From Nymphaea colorata (lineage: Eukaryota > Streptophyta > Magnoliopsida > Nymphaeales > Nymphaeaceae): 64,000 nucleotides of DNA. The stretch covers positions 12,326,106-12,390,105 of the forward strand of contig NC_045141.1 of assembly GCF_008831285.2 (NCBI RefSeq), given 5' to 3'. Within the stretch, counting starts at the first letter, position 1. Each line of letters begins with the position of its first letter. The notes under the pieces are model-generated. The model saw only the letters and a list, made by a program, of their open reading frames with translations, was not told the DNA's origin and did no database searches. Below, piece by piece: positions 40,201 to 51,348 of this stretch. The translations under genes and the position numbers were made by a program.

Positions 40201-41276
40201 AATTCCTTCAGGTAGACATTCTCCAACATAGAAAAGCAACATCAAAGTAGTGCGCGGGAGCTGTGAAACTGCATGGTACATATATTTGTAGACTTCACTA
40301 GCACAAAAACTCTATTTGACCTTTAAATCATGCACAAATGACATCCCAAATGCAATCAACAGCTGTTTGCAAATAACATAATGAAATCAGAAATTTGTTG
40401 TGTGTGCCCATCAAAGAAACCCAAACATCTTATACTAACGGATGTATTCCAGGTTTCAATTGAACACAAAATAGATAGATGATCTTAAGAGATCGAGAAC
40501 TAACTGAAAGTAGTAAGTTGATTTACCCAGAAAAACTAAAATCAAGTCCATAACCAATCTCCAGTCTAAAAGCGCTGTAAATATGCAGTTCCGAATTTAC
40601 TAAAACATAAATGACAGTTCACTGCCACTGTATGCAATCTCGAGTCTCACAATTAGAACCAGAAAATGAATGCAGCAAGAAACTCAAGACTACTTTAACC
40701 AGACATGAAATATTGCCAAATCAATGTCAACATAATTTTAGCTTGACTTTCTAACTATTGACAAAACATTATTTCTCATCATGATGTCATTTCATAAGAT
40801 CCGAATATGACACACCATGAATCAATGTTATCAATACCACTTTTGCTAGCTGTTATGCATTACAAGAAGAAAAAAATGCCATATCAGCCATACATAACCA
40901 GCATGAATTCTGTTGACTTTGATTTTTTAAGGAAACAAATTTTAAAAATAATTTGAAATAATAAAATAATGCAGAACACCTATGAAGTTCAAAAGATGTG
41001 TCACCCTTTCCTGTTCACAGGGTAACTGATACAGTATGTGTCAAGTAATTCAGGCTTCGAATAAACTACTTAAATCAACTGAATACCGAACACTGAAGGT
41101 TCTAAAAAACGTAAAACCAATAAAGCTGCCTGGTCTTAGACTTTGCTGGGGACAAAAACTTTGCTAGAACTGAGTTGAATTGTAATGGAACACCTAATTA
41201 TGTTTTGAAAATGAGCTTTACTCGTATTACTGTTTCAGAAAATATATCCACTACACAGTGTGTGTGTGTGTGTGTG

Positions 41277-41373
<97 letters not shown>

Positions 41374-43589
41374 GAGACAAATGCACACACACATACTCTT
41401 TTTCCACTCCAAAGAGCAGAATTTGAGCAACATAATCTAAGGATCCTATTTGTTTGTATGTATGTGAATTCAGTGCATGTTATGTGTGCATATGAATTCA
41501 CAAGGCAAATATTGCCTTAGACATGGCTCAACAAGGTCAAAGAAGTGAAGGGCACTCTGTGCCTTTTCTGCCCAACTTTGGACTCAGCAACTTTGTTCCA
41601 ATCCCCTGCCCCTCGCCCCCACCCAAAAAAAAAAAAACCAAACGTTTCAATGTTTTTTTCTACTGATCAATTATATTATTCTTTAAGTTTATTATGCATG
41701 TCTTTAGCACCAATTGTTTATCAATGAGTCTGCTATTTGTTAACAACATACACAGAGAGACAAATGCATATATATCATTCTTGGCTCTTTATGTGAAAGG
41801 TTTTTCTCTAGTATTAATTAGAAAGTTTGTTTTACTCAGGAAAATATTGAGAATTCAAGTAATTGGGAAAAAAATAATAATATACAACTATGAAATTTGA
41901 GTTTCTACTTTCTTTGCGAACATTGATAAAAATTCAACTAGTAATGAAAATGTAAAAGAACCAAAACAATCAAAAATATATTAAAAAATGTTTTTTTTTA
42001 AATCAAGTGAGAATATTATGGAAAAAAAGATAACATTTTCATTTTGATAATATTTGCCAAATTCACATTTTCGTGGTTTTCTTTTTTCCTCAATTTTTCA
42101 TTTTCAAAGTTTTTTTTTTTTTTGAAAAAAGGCAATATTTAGGACAATTATATATGTATACACACACACATGATACCAGTACCATCTTCACCACAGCATC
42201 AATAATAGATTTGCAGAAGCATGAAAGAATTGAGCTTCATGGAGTTGCCTAATAATTATACTGAAGTTACACTAGATCCCTTATAATTGCACAAAAATCG
42301 TCCGGTTCATTATACTGCAGATAAACACTTGTGGAGATGAAAAGGTTGTCTGATTAGCAATTTTATAACAGGAAAAGAAGGTGCCAGACAATGTGCAACG
42401 TTATTGTTAATCTCCTCTGCAATTAACTATAATACACAAATGATTCTGAACAAGTACAAAAGACTGTTACAAGCATAAGACTAGCTTTATCATGTCAAGA
42501 AAATTTTGGGGAAAAAAAGAAAACTTTAAGTACGCACCAAATGCTCTCGACACAGTTCAACTGCAACAAAAGGTGGGCAACTTAAACTTGATATCGCAGC
42601 ATGATTACTGTTCCCAGCATTAGAAACCATCAAAGGAGGTGCCTGCACCCCATCCACGTATTCTTCCCCACCAAAAACCCCCACAGCAGTTTGAATTGTC
42701 CTAAATAATGTCCACTAGCATCAATATTAGCACCATAAAAATAAATCAATTTCTGATAAAAGGTAAATGGGAATAATGTGTCAAAGTGAAGAGCAAGGAA
42801 AGAAACATTCTATTCACCAAAGGTAAGGGGCAATTACAATTTGCAAAGATGTACTAAATAGAAACATAAAATATATAAACAGTGAAGATCAGGATCTGGC
42901 TTACATAGTTGACAAACTCCTGACTAGTCAGCCAACTAGTCAGTTGAGGTGATCATTGGTGACTTGTTTATCAAACAAGCGACTAGTTGGTCAGACTAGT
43001 AAATCTGTCAGCTTAACCCTGGTCAGCCAATAAATCCATGACCCAAGTTCCCATTAGCTTTTTGTTAGGGTCTTGAACATCTATTCTTTCTTAGGCTCAA
43101 AACCATCCAATTTTGACAGCTTAGCTTACACAGAATCTAAAGCAAAAACAGAAAAAAAAAAAGATAGGAAAAGGAAGAGGAAAACCAACTAATTAATTTG
43201 TTAAACTGATCAACTAATCACAAAACAGCGAGGTAGGAAAAAAAAGCACCAAGAAAGCAAAAGGAATTCAAAAAAGAAGGCAAGTATACATAAAGAGCAA
43301 CACTAAATTAAAGACCTGTGCAGCTCTCAGTCAATTTATGCTTTAGCTCAGTGGCGGAGGTACACAAAATTTTTTCCTTTATTTTTATACAGGTGTCTTA
43401 CAATTATTTGCTTATTTATCTATATTTTCCCGTTACAGAATGAAAATTTCTAAAATAGTGTCCCTCAGCAATCTGGCTATGCCACTGCTTTAGTTTAGCT
43501 AAAAATGACATAAGACCCTTAAGGATTCATTTAAATGACAATAATGGCGTCATATGCATGATTATATTGACATGCAAACATATGGCTAA

Positions 43590-43639
<50 letters not shown>

Positions 43640-46600
43640 ATTAGTTCCAGAATCATGTGTCTTCATTACACTGTAGCTATCAAGCATCCAAATCCCAAAA
43701 TCATGCCGTGATCACAGAAAATATTGATGCAGGAACAACAGGCAACTGCCCCAAGTAGGATGTACCGTAGCAGTGGAGAGGTTATGACCAAGTCAATCTT
43801 AGACACAAGCCCAGATGTACGTATATGCTTCCGTAGATTATCAACCTGACAAGAATTACAATGTGAACAAAATGTGTTGAAAACATGTTAATGAAGTATA
43901 TCCATTACAAACACACTCAATATAACAATTTAAGAATCACCTACATTACAATGAAAAGAAACAAGACAAAAGAGCCACTAAAAAAGCATAGGGCAATGTA
44001 AGTGCTTCATAATCGCACCATAGAAATAAGGAAGTGGTTGGTTGCGGATGAAACTTAATCAAATTAAGTTTCACCTAGATAACTTGCGGGAATTATGTGA
44101 ACTCTAAGGGTGAGATAGTCACCTTATTTTGCAAGGGGTATTCTTCCCTTCATTTGACATGAATTTGGATAAAATCTAAGCAATCAAATTGAAAAGGGGC
44201 ACAGATTGTTCAAAACCACAAAAGGACAGTTAGGACTAGTTGGCACAAGATGATTGACTCACATAAACAAATATAAATAAATAAATAAATATATATATAT
44301 ATATATATATATATTATCAAAGTCACTAGGCACAGCCTGGACGACAGGCTGAGCCCAGCACCCAGACATGCCTGGGTGGGATTAGGTGCACTTAGGCAAC
44401 CGTTCAAACAATTGTGAGATCTATCTATTACATATAGTCAATATTATATAATTTATATTATGTAATATATCAGATTGTGATATATAACATAATATATATG
44501 TTAAAAAGTGTGGAGAACAACTACTATATATATTAAGTTATTAATTATTAAGTAAAAGTTGTAGAATATGACTAATAGTGATATATAACAGTCGATATTA
44601 TGTAATCAATATTAGACTTGTATATTGAAGACAAAATGTAAAGTTTATAGCATTGAAGATTCAAGAAACTGAAAATGAATATAATAAGCTCCTACTCTCA
44701 AATGTTCACTAAAATAATCATTTCCACATCGAAGGAAGAGTGGGATTTGGCTTCGACAACTTAAAAAAGTATACCACAACAGTCTTCACCACTATTTAAT
44801 CCTTATTAAAGAGTTTTTAAGAACCCGGCTGAGTCACTGGGTGTCTCTTCGACTTCTATGGACTAGGCATGAGCCTAGGCATACCAACACCTTGCATTGC
44901 CTAAGTGCTGGACATAGGCGATGCAAGTGGAGTAGTGCCTAGGCAATGCCTGAACAACATAGATACGTATACAAAAAATGCATAAGGTCTGGCATTAGTC
45001 ATTTAGCCTATGACTATGCTAACTACTTGACTAGTCTGACCAACTAGTCCCTGGTTCGAAAACACTAATTTGACAACTGACTCAAGCCACTAGTAAGACT
45101 AGTCAGGATTTCCACTACAGGCACAAAGAGAAATCCTTTTTTTTTCCCTTTCAAACAAACCCAAAGCTACAACTTGGAACCTAGAAGACTAATAGAGAAG
45201 ATATAAGTCACACTGTTTCACGGTGTTGGAAGTGGTTACTGGTTTTCATTTCCTGCGCTACTTGATTAGCCCTTTATTTGTTTCTCTAGTGGTCAGATTT
45301 CAGCTTGTCTTTTATATATATGGCTTAACAAAACCATTGGGCCCAAAAACTAAAGCTCAATATCCTTTCCCTTCTAGAATGGTTCACATATATTCAATCT
45401 CGATTAGGAATGTAGATGGTCTAACCAGTGTTGTACGTATCGTACGATACGGGGCCGTATCGTACGATACATATCGTCGTGTTTCAAACATACGGTACGA
45501 TACACCACCTGTATCGTACAGTTACCATACATGCACCGTATCGTACGATACAGCTGCGATACAAAACGATACAGTTACGATACGTTACGATACATTAATT
45601 TTACTGATTTTTTCAGATTTTTTTTATTTTTTCTGATTAATTTTTGTTTTTTTTTTAAAATACGATACATCGTGTCTTAGAGCCAGACCTATACGACTTA
45701 CGATACGCTTTTTACAACATTGGGTCTAACCATGGTTCTGGGTTTTTTCTTTTTTGCCTGGAACAAATTCAATCCAGATCTGACTTTCATACAAACTGTT
45801 TTTCTGAACCCAAGCATCATTTACTTATTCTGCACATCATGCTAGAGTTATCGAAAATTTTCATATAGAAAAAAGAATATTTTGAAAGGCATGTGCAAAT
45901 ACCTCTAGTATATCATATACAGTATAATGGAAGTAATGAAGTACCAAAAGCACTCAAATGAGGCTACATGCTGATATCTCACTGATAAATTCTAGTTGTT
46001 TACCACCACATGATGACAGAATGGTAACATGACCACAGATTATATAAATATCAGCAGACCTTGTTCTGTCAATGAGCAATCATTTGCAAACATAGTTCAT
46101 GGATGGATCAACAGCAACCCTAACTATGACGGACAGTGATGACTTAGATCACTCAAATTGCCTAAACGACAGGATGAAGTGCAATCTGCAATGTAGGGTC
46201 GATGGGTTCCTATCTAAATCTAAAAGCACAAAACAGTAAGGTATTAGTGTTCTTTTCAATTATTGTAGGTCTTCTTTCTTAAAAGCTGTTCCAAATAACA
46301 AACTCATCCTACCTTTTCAAAAGTAAAGAAAATCATCCTCCCTAATTGTGATCGGTAAATTCATCCCCAACATTTGCACTTCTAAGTTCTGACTTCAACA
46401 AAAGGTTCACCCTTTGTTATTGCAACCATGGTCAGCCGTTTCCTCTAGTTTTCAGTCAACAAGTTGGGTTTGAGTTATTAAAAATACAGGTATCCCATTA
46501 TATTTAAGATTTTTTTAACTTTATTTTTTTAAGGGTAGCTATATCTTTTTATAGAAGAAAAACAGCACATCTATTCTCAAACGACTAATTAAGTAAAAGG

Positions 46601-49600
46601 TAGGCACAGATTTCTCATTAGGAATAAGGTTGAAATGAGTGTGACAAAGAGCGTAAGATAGGCATTAATTTGGAAGAACAAAAAGATCTATCATAGATTT
46701 CATGATTTAGTGTTAATTCAAAAACTTTAGCAGGAACCAGAGAAAATGGGAAAGCACATATCTACATGGAACACGTTACAGCTTCAGATGCCTTAACCAA
46801 GCTCATGAATGGATGTGGACTGTTATTTACATGACAAAAATATTCTATAGAGAATTTTACAAGGAAGAAAAATGTGATATAGATGCCACTTCTATTTTGT
46901 GGAAAAACAAAATGAAAGAAGGAAAAAAGGAAAGAAATATAATTAGTGATATCGCTAAGACGTTAACGTTTACCTGCTCCCAACCTAAAGGAGTAAGATT
47001 AGCATCAAAAAATTCTTCGGACATATACGCTTTAAAATCTTTTTCTCCAGCCACATTGTGGAATCCTTGCCCGTGCCTAACCTTCATCGTTTAATAAATC
47101 CATGCAAGTGAACTGTCTATCAATCTGAACCAAAACAAGTATATTTTTTAAATAATAAATCCAGAGATACAAACCAGATGTAGTGTTTTACATCGGTGTA
47201 ATGGGTACAAACTTGGGACTGCAGCAGTATCCATATCTGGAAGAAAAGAACTGTGTTAAAACAATATGAATCTAGACTTATATCATAGAATTAAAAATGA
47301 AAATTTTACATAGGCATGTCTGACCTTCAGTGACACGCAAATACACAAAGTAAATATACACAATAAGAGTGTTTTTGTCATCCATTCTAACATTAAATTT
47401 GTCTTTCTAAATATTCCTCAACAAATAGATGTATCAGACCGTTAATCCAACAAACACATGTTCTTGGAATATGCACCCCAGTCAAAAAACCAACAAATAA
47501 AAATGCTGCAACATTGCACACAATCCTCTAAAACACTAACATAAGCCATATAGCTTGGGCTCAAAGTTACATATGCAACGTAAGTATGTAACATACATAA
47601 AAATCAAACTTAATTATTTAAATTTAAATAAAATACACAAAAAAAATTTAAAAAACAAAAACAACAATTAAAAAAATTTATCCTTATCAAGAAACATGAT
47701 TTATATAAACATAAGACAATAACAAGTGCATGCTATCTACAGCATACACGCTTTCATCAGAAATAATCAAAATGCCTACTTAAATTATTCTCAATTATTG
47801 TTTTTGAAAAACATACTGTGAGGCACAAATGGTGTGCCTCACAGGCACGCTGAAGTGCGTCAGCACACGACAAAGTAGAGCTGAAGCACAACAACATGCA
47901 CTACAGAATGCTACAAGGCACATTACTCTTTTGTTAGTCGAAAGAGCGCCAAATCCCTCAAAATCCAAATTTGAATTACTTTCACCCGTTGTCACATATA
48001 TCGTGTACGGGTATTATACGGCAAGGAATTTCTCGGGTATAATACGGCAAAGTTGTATATCTCGAGAATATCTCGAAAAAATCTCGGCAAAATTTTAAAA
48101 CATTTAGTAAATCCTGGAAATTATAAAAAATAAAAATTTAAAAAATATAAAAAAAACGCAAAAAAGACGAGTATAACATGCATTTTTTTCACGTTTTTTA
48201 TTTTCTGGCATTTTTTTAAAAACAGACACATCTAATTGCCGTTTTCTATGCTGACTTATTTTTTGCGTATTTACGCATTTTTTCGAAAAAACGTGTTTTC
48301 TGTGACAATAATAATAAATTCACCTAAAATGTCTTAAAGCGAGACCAGACATGATGAACTGCTGCCCCTTCTGGTTCGTGGTCTGGCTGCAACTGCACCC
48401 AAAGACTCCAAGACAACTTCTCCGTTCTTTAACAATCTGCGGAAGCAGCAACGTACCAGCCAGATTTCAGTGGATTTCTGGTGAGCTCTGTCTCTTTTTC
48501 TTCCCCCTGTTCTTCTTTTCTTTCCTCCTTTTCTTCTTCCTCTTTTTCTTTTTCTTTTCTTTCTTCCTTTTCTACTTCGTTCTTTTTTCCTTTCCTCCTC
48601 CTCCTCCTCGATTAAATTTCCCAGTTTGTTTGGGTGTGTTTTCCTACAGGAGGTGTGCCGTAAGTTACACCCAGTACACTATAGTTACACTCCTGGAAAC
48701 TAATTTCAGGGGTATATCACGTCTTTCTTCTTCATAATTACATTACATAACACATACAACAGTTATTGCACAAAAAATGAAAATAACCCCAGTGTAATAT
48801 ATAATTTTGTGAAACTGGATGTTACTGTTCTGATGTTATCTCTAGATATATGGTGTAAACAGTACATTCACCAACCTGATGAAGTATAATGTGAAGATAT
48901 GCAACAACACAATAAGGTTGACCTCCATGAATATTACTGGTTTGAAGGTTCTTTCTTGAATTTTCGCCATTATTCTCCTTTGTCTTCTAATCTGTTATAT
49001 TCTTTACCTCTCAGCTGGCTCTCTTCCCATTCCTCCAACAAATCTTTCTTCTTTATGTGTTCCTGCTTTTCGGAGAAATGATTCAACCCATCTTAGGCAT
49101 AAATAGGAACCAAAATATCCCATATACACCACCAAGCAGAGTCTCAGGAAATTTATCTAAATCAGAAGAATTTAGTTGGATATCATCTCTTAAAAATCAT
49201 AGATCATTGTTATCAGAAAATTATTGGTAAAGTCTACAGGTGATAAGGAAAACCCATAGTGCATCCGGTATTTCCAGGATAATGGTCAACAAAGTAATCG
49301 CAGATTCCAAAGACATCTTTCAGGGCATCAATAACTCCATCCTCTACAGAAAAATGCTAGAATGTAATACTTCTATTACCAGGCTCATAAAGTGGATCTT
49401 CCTGCTGACTTTGAGTGAATAAGATAAGCAAGTTTTCTATTCACTATGTGATAGATGGGATAACATTAAAATCAACAGTTGCTGAGATTGAGACCTGAGA
49501 GAACGAAAGGGGAAAAGAATTTAACATTCATTTTCTGTGAGTCCTTTGTCTATGCTGAGGTGTCACATCGAATATCAAAGGACTTTGAATAAGGGCATAC

Positions 49601-51280
49601 TTTTATGGAAATTCAAAATTGAATTCCATGGTTGTAATATTGGTTTCTCTTAACTTGTTCCACATCTAAACCATGGCAATTGATGCCAAAAAGCACCAAA
49701 ACACAAGGCACTAATAGATTCACATCAAGGCAAAGTAAGTGTGTAAGTTTATAGAGCATTAGAAATCTTCATGGATGGACAGCTCAAGTCACACATTCCA
49801 TCTCAAAGTAAAGGTGGAAGATAAAAGGCACAGAGACAAAATATATAAATTCCATTAAAAGAACAATTTGACAAGCATATTCAATCCATAGTCATGGCAT
49901 GGTTTGATGGATCTGAATTAGAGATCAACCTATGTTGTCAATCTAGTATTATGTATGAACATCAATTTTCTGTCCTAGTCCCCATAGTAACACAAACTTG
50001 ATGTATGTTATGAAGTCAAAGGAGATATACTGTCCCTAGTTACTAAGGTCGAATCTGAAAGTAATTTAATCTTGTATATAGTACCTAGTAAGTGATACAA
50101 GATCGAACTGTCATCCATCTTGTGCAACATACTGCTGTATCACCAGCATTAAAACAACTGCCTTTAAGGACATGATTCAGTTTCTCTTAACAAGGCTTGA
50201 AAGAAATCATGATCAGATTTGTATCCATGAAAGGTAAGAGCCAGTAAGTCACATGGGTACAGGTACGGTTTGGGTACAATTACGGAGATACGGGTACGGA
50301 CGCGACAACTTTAAAAAATGTGGCTACGGGGGTATGGCAGAATCAATGTCACATGGGTGCGGGTACGATATGGGTATGGGTACAGCGATACGGGTACGGA
50401 CACGGCAATTTTGAAAATTTTGGATACGCGGATACGACAATTTTGAAAATTTTGGATACACGGATACGACAAATTTTATATTCTCAAAAATCATAAAATG
50501 AAAAAAAAAACATTAAAAATTAATAGTTCACTCTTACAATCTCGTAAGAAAGTTTGTTTTATCACAAAAGTGCTGAGTGTTGGAAAGGATTGTTCATGGA
50601 AATAATTGGATGCATCACAAAAAAATGATAAAATAAAAAAAGACGCATTAAATGAATAGTTTATTTTTTGGCGTGTCCCACCCGTATCCCGTATCCGGAT
50701 ACGCGTATCGGATACGGGTACGTGGGCTAAACCCACGTGTCTGTGTGACAGAGGGCAGAATATATGTATGAATATATGCAAAATAACACAAAAAAAATCA
50801 AAATGAAAGCAACATTTTAGTAAACAAGTGATATAAATAAAAACATTAGTATGTTAATGAACAATAACTCTAAGAATAGAATGAAAAGTAAGGTGGAAAA
50901 AAATTAAATCAAAGTAAAATTAAGTAGTTTGAATCTAAAGGTACCAAGTGTGTCCAAGTACCCATTTTGGGTACGGGTACGGCGAAGCGGGTACGTGGAC
51001 CTTACTAAAGTACCCATGTGACTTATAAGAGCCTTCAATTAAAGACTGACTTTGTGTATTGCTTAAACTCAGACTTTAGTTGCACAAACCACAATGGCAT
51101 AAAAGCAACATGGAGCAGAACTGCAGGAGATATGCTTTAGAGTTTACAGTTTACACTGCAGCTACTACAAAGACACAACTCAAAGTTCAAGATTCTTACT
51201 AAATCCATGATCTCATCATAAGGTGCAATATGAGCGAAGGGAAGTTTCTGTTTCAAGAATTTATTCTGTAGATTCACGTG

Positions 51281-51348
<68 letters not shown>

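Noticed and set aside
41198-41520. Several overlapping frames on both strands encoding Ile-Tyr and Glu-Arg repeats
   Set aside because: Translation of the (AT)n/(GA)n microsatellite; also at 51.2, 61.7 and 62.1 kb.
45223-45636. 137-codon frame with Tyr-Asp-Thr repeats
   Set aside because: Translation of the GTATCGTACGATAC palindrome array of the MITE at 45426-45722.
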